Shown here: positions 1 through 5,479 of the stretch, one piece after another
How positions within the stretch are numbered: position 1 is the first letter of the stretch
Layout of the letters: the number at the start of each line of letters is the position of its first letter
NCBI GenBank assembly: GCA_003343805.1
Contig: QAKM01000049.1
Span: 1 to 6,264, forward strand
Source: Bacillota bacterium
GTDB lineage: Bacteria > Bacillota > Clostridia > Christensenellales > Borkfalkiaceae
Length of the DNA: 6,264 nucleotides
Direction of reading: 5' to 3'
Notes under the pieces: generated by a model
Database searches by the model: none
Seen by the model: the letters and a program-made list of their open reading frames with translations, nothing else
What the model was told of the DNA's origin: nothing
Translations under genes and position numbers: made by a program

Positions 1-183
1 CACTCCCTGATAGGCGTCGATGTTCTGCCGGAGTTTGGCGGTCAGTTCCTTTTGGGTATCGGCATAGACATACCGGAAGATGGAGTCGCCGTTTTCCTTG
101 TGGCCCACTACGATGCGGCCCTCCCAACGGCCGTCCTCCCGTTTTCGTACCATGCCGTCCCCAGATGGTCTTCGCTTTGCCAT
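1..183 (-). CDS. int: Tyrosine recombinase/integrase, N-terminal fragment (partial)
   Basis: The first 61 codons of a gene running off the left edge. The start is ATG at 183-181, preceded by GGAGGTGA at 189-196, five nucleotides upstream. The basic N-terminus MAKRRPSGDGMVRKREDGRW, then short beta-strand-like segments (EGRIVVG, SIFRYVYADT) and a helix (TQKELTAKLRQNIDAY), match the AP2-like, arm-type DNA-binding domain that opens Tn916/lambda-type tyrosine integrases. In that family the domain binds arm sites near the element's ends, and the catalytic R-H-R-Y domain follows; here it lies outside the window. The family's role is integration and excision of the element. The gene points left, so the nearer attachment site is probably also outside. 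Family assignment is firm from the N-terminal pattern; activity cannot be judged. Confidence 0.87.
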   Translation of the reverse strand, partial: MAKRRPSGDGMVRKREDGRWEGRIVVGHKENGDSIFRYVYADTQKELTAKLRQNIDAYQGV

Positions 184-235
184 GTTTCTCACCTCCAGAG
201 TTTATCTTTGATTTGCGGTGTAATTTCTGAGTGGC

Positions 236-442
236 TCACTTAATGGACGGGAACTTGTGGGGTTCTGCCACCCATTGATAAACCACGGCCCCGCAGTGGC
301 GGCAGATCAGATACCGAAGCCGGCTGCCCCAAAGCCCATGCTTCTTGAAGGTGACGATGGCCTCGCCATGCTGCCAGCCGAGGCCCAGATCGTCACTCCC
401 GCAGTATTGGCACCGCTGGACTGGGGGTTGATTGGTCGTCAT
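236..442 (-). CDS. Small zinc-ribbon protein (TFIIIB-like zinc finger, 68 aa)
   Basis: A 68-residue protein with two CxxC knuckles, Cys11-Cys14 (CQYC) and Cys47-Cys50 (CRHC), spaced like a zinc ribbon. The end, ICRHCGAVVYQWVAEPHKF, has the pattern of the small bacterial proteins often labelled 'transcription initiation factor TFIIIB'; that name reflects only the metal-binding fold. The start chosen is ATG at 442-440, because AAGGAGG lies about 7 nt upstream. An in-frame ATG at 448 abuts the Shine-Dalgarno sequence and is unlikely, and the longer frame to 517 has no ribosome site. It lies 52 nt upstream of the integrase in the same direction and could be co-transcribed with it. The ribbon may bind nucleic acid or a protein partner; its function is unknown. 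Confidence 0.7.
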   Translation of the reverse strand: MTTNQPPVQRCQYCGSDDLGLGWQHGEAIVTFKKHGLWGSRLRYLICRHCGAVVYQWVAEPHKFPSIK

Positions 443-685
443 GGTCATCCCTCCTTGCAGCAACACAACATACCACAAAAACAGGAAATAGCCAGAGGCA
501 CGGCGCATTATTATCAAATTGTTATCATTTGGGTGGCTTGATCCTCTGCCGTATTCCTTGTTAACAGCGTCTCAATCTCCGCATGGATCCCATAGTTTGC
601 GGGGAGGCTGTTCTTTTTGACCTGCGGCGCAGAATTTGTACCATAGCTCCGCAGGGGCATTTCACCAACGGATGATGATATGTAC

Positions 686-714
686 TTGACACTATTTCGG
701 TATACCGATATAAT
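686..714 (+). promoter_or_regulatory. Perfect consensus sigma-A promoter of the XRE/HipA-like operon
   Basis: TTGACA at 686-691 and TATAAT at 709-714 are separated by exactly 17 nt, a full match to the vegetative promoter consensus. Transcription would begin near 720-722, leaving a leader of only about 14 nt before the ATG at 735, just enough for the GAGGTGAG ribosome site at 723-730. So strong a promoter on a likely toxin module implies that it must normally be repressed. Confidence 0.88.
697..708. promoter_or_regulatory. 12-bp palindromic operator inside the promoter spacer
   Basis: TCGGTATACCGA is a perfect 12-bp palindrome that ends directly against the -10 box and lies wholly within the -35/-10 spacer. 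A dimeric XRE-family repressor bound here would exclude RNA polymerase. The first gene of the operon encodes such a protein, so autoregulation as in hipBA is the natural inference. I did not notice a second copy elsewhere in the window. Confidence 0.65.
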
Positions 715-734
715 GATGGCACGAGGTGAGCGTC

Positions 735-1139
735 ATGATGATTGACGATCTTCTGAGGGAGCGGAATATGACCAGGTACCGGCTGGCGGTCACAGCCGGC
801 ATCCCGCATGCCACATTAAACGATATCTGCAGTGGAAAAACACGGCTGGAAAAGTGCTCGGCGGAGACCGTTTATAAACTGGCAAAAGCCCTGGGGGTAT
901 CCATGGAACTGCTCACCGGCAGCGGCATCCGCCAGACAGAGCGGGAGCGGGCCTACGAATATGGCCTGCCTGCATATCTGCAGCATGATCTCGACGCGTA
1001 CAAGGAGGGCTTGAAGAGCGGATCTCCTCTCATGGATTGCCTATGGGGCGAACTATACGGCAGTATCAACGCCGCCGAGATCACGGACGGAGCCATCACC
1101 CATGAGCACGCCCAATATCTGCGACAGCGGTATTTGTAA
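735..1139 (+). CDS. XRE-family HTH protein, probable antitoxin/autorepressor
   Basis: A 134-residue protein starting at ATG 735, with GAGGTGAG at 723-730; an upstream in-frame GTG at 726 lies inside that ribosome site and is unlikely. Residues about 3-62 form a Cro/C1-type helix-turn-helix, with RYRLAVTAGIPHATLNDICS spanning the recognition region and ETVYKLAKALGVSMELL as its last helices. Residues about 70-134 form a second conserved-looking segment (LPAYLQHDLDAYKEGL, then LMDCLWGELYGSIN and a C-terminal helix) that is not part of the HTH and may mediate dimerisation or bind the partner. The kinase gene follows after 9 nt, so the two are co-transcribed. By analogy with HipB it is probably both operon repressor and antitoxin. 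HTH assignment is firm; antitoxin role is inferred from context. Confidence 0.85.
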   Translation: MMIDDLLRERNMTRYRLAVTAGIPHATLNDICSGKTRLEKCSAETVYKLAKALGVSMELLTGSGIRQTERERAYEYGLPAYLQHDLDAYKEGLKSGSPLMDCLWGELYGSINAAEITDGAITHEHAQYLRQRYL

Positions 1140-1148
1140 GGAGGCTGT

Positions 1149-2072
1149 ATGGCACGCCTGATTGACTTTTCCAACTGCCCGGTCATCCCGGGACAGGCAT
1201 ACAACGGCGCCAACGGGAAAAAGATAGCAGTGGAGTACCTGGGTCAGCAGTATATGCTGAAGTTTCCACCCTCCGGGGAGAACAAGCAGACGACGCTGTC
1301 ATATACCAACAGTTGTATCAGCGAGTATTTGGGCAGCAGTATCTTCAATTTGTTGGGTATCACGGCCCAGGAAACCCTGCTGGGGACCTATGAAGTGAGC
1401 GGTAAATCCAAAGTGGTCTGTGCCTGCAGGGATTTTACCGCGGACGGCAGTCGTCTGCTGGACTTCTGTTCCATTAAGAACACAATTTTGGACTCTGACT
1501 CCAACGGGAGCGGGACAGAGCTGCCGGACATTCTGGAGACCATCGAGAAGCAGCAGTTCCTTTCACCCACGATGCTGCTTGACCACTTCTGGAATGTATT
1601 CGTGGCGGACGCATTGCTTGGAAATTTTGACCGGCACAACGGGAATTGGGGGTTCCTGGTCTCTTCCGGCGGCAGAGATATTTCTCTGGCGCCCGTTTAT
1701 GACTGTGGGAGCTGTCTGCTGCCTCAGGCCGACGAGCGGGTCATGAGGGAGGTCCTCTCTAATGAGGAGGCCCTGGCCGCCAGAGTCTATCAGTTTCCCA
1801 CCTCTGCCATCAAAGTGTCCGGGCGAAAGATCAACTATTATGATTTCCTGACCACTACGGAGAATGCCGATTGCCGCAGGGCGGTAGAGCGCATCGGATC
1901 CCGTGTCGATTTGGATGAGATCAGCGCACTTATTGATGACACACCTTATATTTCAGAACTCCAGAAGGAGTTCTACCGGCGGTACGTTACTGCACGGTTT
2001 GAACGGATCCTGCAGCCATCAATGGAACTGGCGCAGAGACAAACCGGCCCAACCATGCAGCAGTCATTCTGA
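1149..2072 (+). CDS. HipA-like/CtkA-like serine-threonine kinase, probable toxin
   Basis: A 307-residue protein of the HipA kinase-like family. Kinase signatures occur in order: YMLKFPP with the probable ATP-binding Lys38; a Ser/Thr-rich stretch (residues 48-58) leading into SEYLGSSIFNLLG; the catalytic loop GNFDRHNGNWGFL with Asp161 and Asn166; and the metal-binding PVYDCG with Asp185. All key residues are present, so an active kinase is expected. It is shorter than HipA (about 440 aa) and begins almost at the ATP-binding core, lacking HipA's N-terminal subdomain, as do HipT and Helicobacter CtkA (both near 300-335 aa). AAGGAGG at 1138-1144 overlaps the stop of the antitoxin gene, suggesting translational coupling. 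HipA and HipT phosphorylate aminoacyl-tRNA synthetases; the target here is unknown. Confidence 0.85.
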   Translation: MARLIDFSNCPVIPGQAYNGANGKKIAVEYLGQQYMLKFPPSGENKQTTLSYTNSCISEYLGSSIFNLLGITAQETLLGTYEVSGKSKVVCACRDFTADGSRLLDFCSIKNTILDSDSNGSGTELPDILETIEKQQFLSPTMLLDHFWNVFVADALLGNFDRHNGNWGFLVSSGGRDISLAPVYDCGSCLLPQADERVMREVLSNEEALAARVYQFPTSAIKVSGRKINYYDFLTTTENADCRRAVERIGSRVDLDEISALIDDTPYISELQKEFYRRYVTARFERILQPSMELAQRQTGPTMQQSF

Positions 2073-2099
2073 ACGTTTTCGTCGCCGGACCGAAGCCAG

Positions 2100-2132
2100 C
2101 CCTCCCGTTTTTTGCGGGAGGGTTTTCTCTTT
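2100..2132 (+). terminator. Intrinsic terminator of the XRE/HipA-like operon
   Basis: CCCTCCCG at 2100-2107 pairs perfectly with CGGGAGGG at 2115-2122 across a 7-nt loop, followed by TTTTCTCTTT. It lies 28 nt after the kinase stop codon. On the minus strand the stem is not followed by a T-run, so it ends plus-strand transcription only and would not stop transcripts leaving the convergent relaxase gene. Confidence 0.85.
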
Positions 2133-2158
2133 GATTTATGGCGCAGGCTTTGATACTC

Positions 2159-4105
2159 TCACCACCCCATACTCATACCGCCCCAGCCCTGCTCCGGGTG
2201 GTCGTCCGGCTTGTGGCCCAGAGCGATGCGCTTCTCCCGGAGTTGTCGCAGGCGTTTGCGGTCGATCTGAGTAATGCCAGAGCCGGTTATAGGCAGGGAG
2301 TTCTCCCGGAAGATCCGGCCCAGGTGGTGGAGCAGCCGGGTAACGGAGAGCATTACCCCGGGCGGCCGGAGGTTGTTCTGCCGGTTCAGGAAGAACTGGG
2401 CATACCGGTTTCCCTGTGCGGCTGACCGCCAGAACCACTGCACCGCCTGCTCCTGGTCACGGGGAACGCACTTTCCCTCCGGGTACAGCTTGCCCAGCAT
2501 GTATTGGGCGAAGGGATTGCCTTGCTCGGCGGACGACCGGAAGCAGCCCGCGGCTTTATCGGTACTTTTGGGGACATGCTCACCCGTCAGGTACTCTTTG
2601 CCCAGCCGATAGGCGGCGTATGTGTTCCCACTTTGCGCCGCCCGCCGCAGCCACCGGAGTCCCTCCTCCGGGTCGTGCACCTCCGGGTCCTCGGACAGGA
2701 GCAGCTTACCCAGGGCATATTGTGCCTCTGGCATTCCCTGCTCCGCCGCCAGGGTGAACCACCGCTTTGCCTTTTGGCTGTCTGGAATCAGCAGCGGGCC
2801 GTCCCGGCAGAACTGGCCCATGGCGAACTGCGCATGGGTATCACCCTGCTCCGCCATCTGTTCCAGACGCTCTACCCACTGATCCCGGAGCTCCAGGGGA
2901 TACCGCTTATCCTGGATGAACTGCCAGAGCTCCCAGCACTCGAAGGACATTCCCTGTTCATCCGGATGTTCATCCATCCCCTCTATCTCCTGATCTTCAA
3001 AGGTGGGCTCCCCAAGCCGGAGCCGTTCTGCCTCATGGATGGCCGCATTTTTAATCTGCCGGAACTCCTTTTCCTGGGACAGTTTCTTCCGTGCCCTGGG
3101 GCTGTCGTGATAGTAGCTGTCTACCTGGTTTTGGAGCTCCAGCCACTGGTCATAGCACTGCTTTACTATGGGCAGCTTCTCCAGTTCATCCACAATCTCG
3201 TCCACCGTTTTCTTCGCCGGCTTTGGCAGGTAGCCGTAGGACTTTTTACCCTTGACGGGTTCCAACTGCATCACCAATTTCTGTACCAACGCTTCCGCCG
3301 CCGGGCAATTACAGATCCCGCAGGACATCTCCTGGGTAAGCTGTGCCATGGCCCGCCGCGCCTGCCGCACCAGCTCGTCCCGTGATTGTGACTTCTGCTC
3401 GTAGGTGTGGAGTATCTCCTGCCGGAAAATCTGGTTGGTGAGCACGGACTTGATCCGCCGGATGCCCTCCCGGGTCAGATAGGCTTCGCCTGGTACGGTT
3501 GACCACGCCATCATGTGGACATGGGGGTGCTCCCCCTCATCGTGGAAGGCGGCGTACCAGCGAAAGTGGTTTGGCGGGATGTTCATCGCGGCGGCTATCT
3601 CGTGACGGTTGACCCGGAGTAAAGTACGCCACGCTCTGGCATTATCGAACCCCAGCCGTGCGGCATCCTCCCGCTTCAGGGAGATGATATGCGTCCAGAT
3701 GTTGCCTTGGTAGGCGGACACCTCCGCCATGGCGGCGTTCAGATCCACAACATCTTCATCACCAAAGAGACCGTGGCTGCCCAATCGCTCCGCCCGGGGC
3801 CGGGTGGCGATGTACCTGGCGTAGCCGTCAGAGGTACGGACTTCGTCCCAGTGTCCCTCCATCGCCATGGTAACCAGCGCAGAGGCGTTGGCTTTGGTGG
3901 GGCACTCTGTGTAGTCGGCGTACTCCGGAAGCGTCTTCACATTGGAGAAGTCCTTCACCAGTTTGGTAATCAGTTGCTCCTGCTTGCGGGTGGGCGGACG
4001 GCCATCCGGCAGGAGCTCCACCCGCTCCCGGGTTCCGATGTACTTCAGATAGCCGCCGGCGGCGCCGCCCTTGATGTAGGGGCTTTTGACGATCAGTCCG
4101 GCCAC
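2159..4105 (-). CDS. MobP-type (MobP3-like) relaxase with C-terminal Sel1 repeats
   Basis: A 648-residue DNA relaxase. It starts at GTG 4105-4103, with GGGAGG 7 nt upstream (4113-4118), and overlaps the mobC-like gene by 13 nt. The N-terminus MAGLIVKSPYIKGG, then GGYLKYIGTRERVELLPDG, and the metal-binding motif FHDEGEHPHVHMMAWS (residues 187-202; His193, His195, His197) mark the MobP3-type relaxases of clostridial mobile elements. Tyrosines 10, 19 and 22 are candidates for the DNA-linked catalytic residue. A CxxCxC cluster (Cys262, 265, 267) may bind metal. A charged linker (about 335-410) leads to four Sel1-like repeats plus a partial fifth (413-575) and a basic tail. In the family this protein nicks one strand at oriT and pilots it to the recipient. 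Family is secure; the role of the repeat region is unknown. Confidence 0.92.
   Translation of the reverse strand: MAGLIVKSPYIKGGAAGGYLKYIGTRERVELLPDGRPPTRKQEQLITKLVKDFSNVKTLPEYADYTECPTKANASALVTMAMEGHWDEVRTSDGYARYIATRPRAERLGSHGLFGDEDVVDLNAAMAEVSAYQGNIWTHIISLKREDAARLGFDNARAWRTLLRVNRHEIAAAMNIPPNHFRWYAAFHDEGEHPHVHMMAWSTVPGEAYLTREGIRRIKSVLTNQIFRQEILHTYEQKSQSRDELVRQARRAMAQLTQEMSCGICNCPAAEALVQKLVMQLEPVKGKKSYGYLPKPAKKTVDEIVDELEKLPIVKQCYDQWLELQNQVDSYYHDSPRARKKLSQEKEFRQIKNAAIHEAERLRLGEPTFEDQEIEGMDEHPDEQGMSFECWELWQFIQDKRYPLELRDQWVERLEQMAEQGDTHAQFAMGQFCRDGPLLIPDSQKAKRWFTLAAEQGMPEAQYALGKLLLSEDPEVHDPEEGLRWLRRAAQSGNTYAAYRLGKEYLTGEHVPKSTDKAAGCFRSSAEQGNPFAQYMLGKLYPEGKCVPRDQEQAVQWFWRSAAQGNRYAQFFLNRQNNLRPPGVMLSVTRLLHHLGRIFRENSLPITGSGITQIDRKRLRQLREKRIALGHKPDDHPEQGWGGMSMGW
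2381..2869 (-). repeat. Sel1-like repeat array within the relaxase
   Basis: Residues 413-575 of the relaxase fall into units of about 36 residues beginning near 413, 450, 486, 522 and 558. Each shows the core AA/AEQGxxxAQYxLGK followed by an acidic or proline-containing loop and a KAxxWF/EAxxW helix, for example AEQGMPEAQYALGKLL and AEQGNPFAQYMLGKLY. The last unit is truncated after AAQGNRYAQFFLNR. Sel1 repeats form paired helices like TPRs and generally serve protein-protein contacts. Confidence 0.85.
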
Positions 4106-4509
4106 TGCTCATCCTCCCACGCCTCCCTGGCCCGACCCTCCAGGGATACGCGGCCGTTGGTGGCCTTCACGTTGCGCACGCTCTCCGCCCGCCGGCGGCG
4201 CAGTTCCTCCCGGCTGAGCTGACAGGTGTCCACCAGGATGCCGGCCATCATGTCCGTCTCCACTGCCAGGCGGAAGGTCAGCGCGGCCAGGCGGTCCTCC
4301 AGCTGATCCAGCCGCCCGTCCAGACAGGACTTGATGGAGGCGGGCAGGAACAGCCCGGCGTCGCCGGCGCTGAGGTAGTCCAGGTAGAAGTCCACGGCAC
4401 GCTCGATGAAGCCGGTGAGGCTCCGGCTCCCATCCTCTCGAAAACGCCGCTCCAGAAGGGCTTTCTTCTCCGGCGTCAGATAGAGGGCGAATTTCTCCTT
4501 CTTACTCAT
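4093..4509 (-). CDS. MobC-like relaxosome accessory protein
   Basis: A 138-residue protein starting at ATG 4509-4507, with AAAGGAG (4517-4523) 7 nt upstream. The frame continues open to 4881, but that extension crosses the structured oriT-like region and has no better start. The opening MSKKEKFALYLTPEKKALLE is a short beta strand followed by a helix, as in ribbon-helix-helix DNA-binding proteins, with SRSLTGFIERAVDFYLDYL as the second helix. The middle (about 63-105) is helical and the C-terminus is rich in arginine (EELRRRRAESVRNVK). Position directly upstream of and overlapping a relaxase gene is typical of MobC proteins, which bind oriT and help melt it for nicking. Sequence in this family is divergent, so the name is based on fold pattern and context. 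Confidence 0.75.
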   Translation of the reverse strand: MSKKEKFALYLTPEKKALLERRFREDGSRSLTGFIERAVDFYLDYLSAGDAGLFLPASIKSCLDGRLDQLEDRLAALTFRLAVETDMMAGILVDTCQLSREELRRRRAESVRNVKATNGRVSLEGRAREAWEDEQWPD

Positions 4510-4525
4510 AAACAGACTCCTTTCC

Positions 4526-4546
4526 CGGGGCTGACCCCCGTTTTTT
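4526..4546. promoter_or_regulatory. Hairpin flanking the mobC ribosome site
   Basis: CGGGG (4526-4530) pairs with CCCCG (4536-4540) across a 5-nt loop, followed on the plus strand by TTTTTT (4541-4546). In the mob transcript (minus) the stem ends 2 nt before the AAAGGAG ribosome site. Read on the plus strand it resembles a short intrinsic terminator, although no plus-strand gene is upstream. It could be a barrier to antisense transcription, a translational control hairpin or an accessory-protein binding site. Confidence 0.4.
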
Positions 4547-4628
4547 CCTTGTGTCCGTAGGGCCTCCGGCAGAACGACTGCAACCTCAGCGTTCACCTCT
4601 GCGTTTGACCCCGTTCTACGGTCCCTGA

Positions 4629-4700
4629 AACTGCCCGCACTGCGGGCAGTTGTGAGCCGACGCGGGGCGCTTGCGACCCCGGCGTTTATCCTGCTTTTCT
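4629..4700 (+). other. Probable origin of transfer (oriT) with nic-like site
   Basis: Three elements stand in a row. A perfect inverted repeat has 11-nt arms (AACTGCCCGCA at 4629-4639, TGCGGGCAGTT at 4641-4651) around one C. A hairpin follows with CGGGG (4663-4667) and CCCCG (4677-4681) arms, extended inside by CGC/GCG and a bulged A. Six nucleotides on lies TATCCTGC (4687-4694), which fits the nic core YATCCTG/C of IncP-type (MOBP) origins, where repeats also lie 5' of nic. Cleavage would fall between G4693 and C4694 of the plus strand. The strand would then enter with the 4857-5838 genes first and the mob genes last, the usual order. Position just upstream of mobC/relaxase supports the call; the nic match is short and could be chance. 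Confidence 0.6.
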
Positions 4701-4856
4701 TTTCGTCCCTCGTAAATCGGTTAGAGAGCGGGCAGATACCTCGGATAGGCGCTCCTTCGCAACGGCGGAACAATGGGCCAAATCCGGCCTGTATCCTTTG
4801 GGAGGAGCAGGGACTCTGCCTGCCCCGAAGGGGGCCGCACAGCGGCTCACAGGCGG

Positions 4857-5273
4857 TCATGCGGGGCTTTCCTGCTTGCACAGGAGTTTCGCCACACGCT
4901 GGCGCTCCGTGGCCAACTCCAATTCCTCCAGCTGGTAGTCGTAATACTGGTCAATCACCTCCTGGATTGGACGGAGGGTGAACAGCAGATTGCCGTTGCG
5001 CTTTTCTCCTGTCTTGGTAATCACCTCTGTAGGTTCTGTGGTGATAAGTCCACGCTCCTCCAGCTGCCGGATGTACTTGCGGACAGTATTTTCACTCATG
5101 CGCACTGCTTCGCCGATGGTTCGGATGCTGGGCCAGCACTGATGCGTCTTGCGATTCTCACACCGTTTCAGGAAACTGTACACAGATAACTCTCCGGCGC
5201 TCAGGCCCAAGAGAAACACTTCGTTGGGCAGAGAGAAAAAATTTCCTCGTCCGCTGTGCTTGCTGTATCTCAT
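4857..5273 (-). CDS. Winged-helix DNA-binding protein, possible replication initiator/regulator
   Basis: A 138-residue protein. ATG at 5273-5271 is chosen because AGGAGGTG (5278-5285) sits 4 nt upstream; the longer frame from 5303 would begin inside the preceding gene. Its ATGA overlaps the stop of the excisionase-like gene, indicating translational coupling. The N-terminus GNFFSLPNEVFLLGLSAGELSVYSFLKRCEN resembles the opening of RepA_N/DnaD-type initiator proteins. Residues about 47-80 (CWPSIRTIGEAVRMSENTVRKYIRQLEERGLI) are a clear HTH_36-type winged helix, followed by a beta hairpin and a helical, charged tail. It is much shorter than full replication initiators, so a regulator is equally possible. 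It ends directly next to the oriT-like region. HTH is certain, function is not. Confidence 0.78.
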   Translation of the reverse strand: MRYSKHSGRGNFFSLPNEVFLLGLSAGELSVYSFLKRCENRKTHQCWPSIRTIGEAVRMSENTVRKYIRQLEERGLITTEPTEVITKTGEKRNGNLLFTLRPIQEVIDQYYDYQLEELELATERQRVAKLLCKQESPA

Positions 5274-5479
5274 GTGCCACCTCCTGTGTGCTCGTTCACC
5301 CACTGGATGAACTGCTCCTTGGGTACCACCATCTTGCTACCGATGCGCAGCACTGGGAAACCCGGTTCGTGCATGAGTTCGTAGCCGCTGGATGGTGACA
5401 CGCCAAGGACTTTCGCCACTGTTTCTGAATTGAGAAACAGCGGCAGGTCATCGTAGGACTTGTATTCAGATTTTTTCAA
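5270..5479 (-). CDS. Excisionase-like small HTH protein (MerR/HTH_17 type)
   Basis: A 69-residue protein with the pattern LFLNSETVAKVLGVSPSSGY (helix-turn-helix), then ELMHEPGFPVLRIGSKMVVP (wing) and KEQFIQWVNEH (last helix). This is the 'excisionase/AlpA-like DNA-binding' fold of recombination directionality factors and small regulators. The start is TTG at 5479-5477: GGAGG lies 7 nt upstream, the frame has no ATG at this end, and TTGA overlaps the stop of the preceding gene by 4 nt. It overlaps the next gene by 4 nt at the other end. In integrative elements such proteins bend DNA beside the attachment site and drive excision, or act as regulators; here it lies more than 5 kb from the integrase, so either role is possible. 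Confidence 0.8.
   Translation of the reverse strand: MKKSEYKSYDDLPLFLNSETVAKVLGVSPSSGYELMHEPGFPVLRIGSKMVVPKEQFIQWVNEHTGGGT

Larger units (their letters stand above)
443..734. other. Intergenic region between divergent zinc-ribbon and XRE genes
   Basis: About 290 nt without a convincing gene. The right part (686-714) holds the strong plus-strand promoter of the XRE/kinase pair. The left part (about 505-530) is AT-rich and carries TTATCA twice (511-516 and 522-527), about one helical turn apart, upstream of the minus-strand zinc-ribbon/integrase genes. No clear minus-strand promoter was found; an extended -10-like TGGTATGTT occurs on the minus strand just upstream of the zinc-ribbon ribosome site, but its -35 match is poor. 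A 48-codon minus-strand frame (660 down to 514) has plausible codon usage but no usable ribosome site; it may be a remnant or chance. Confidence 0.5.
4510..4856. other. Non-coding, structured region upstream of the mob genes
   Basis: About 350 nt between the mobC-like start and the winged-helix gene stop, GC-rich and dense in inverted repeats. From left to right it holds the hairpin next to the mobC ribosome site (4526-4546), the inverted repeats and nic-like motif of the probable oriT (4629-4700), and a small CCCC-GAA-GGGG hairpin at 4823-4833. Long frames cross it on both strands but none has a convincing start or recognisable product. I found no strong promoter for the mob operon here. Confidence 0.6.

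Noticed and set aside
514..660. A 48-codon minus-strand frame (MPLRSYGTNSAPQ...) between the zinc-ribbon and XRE genes
   Set aside because: Codon usage is plausible but no ribosome site is properly spaced and no family is recognised; at most a gene remnant.
2100..2132. Bidirectional terminator serving the relaxase operon too
   Set aside because: On the minus strand the stem is followed by a GC-rich sequence with no T-run.
2504..3385. A 293-codon plus-strand open frame antisense to the relaxase
   Set aside because: It mirrors the high-GC codon bias of the relaxase on the opposite strand, has no ribosome site or family pattern, and lies wholly inside a gene whose domains are recognised.
3689..4222. 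A 177-codon plus-strand open frame across the relaxase/mobC junction
   Set aside because: It is antisense to two recognised, overlapping genes and shows no plausible start or domain.
4510..4881. N-terminal extension of the mobC-like frame up to 4881
   Set aside because: The extension crosses the structured oriT-like region, is rich in Arg/Pro/Cys without a domain pattern, and the ATG at 4509 has a well-spaced AAAGGAG.
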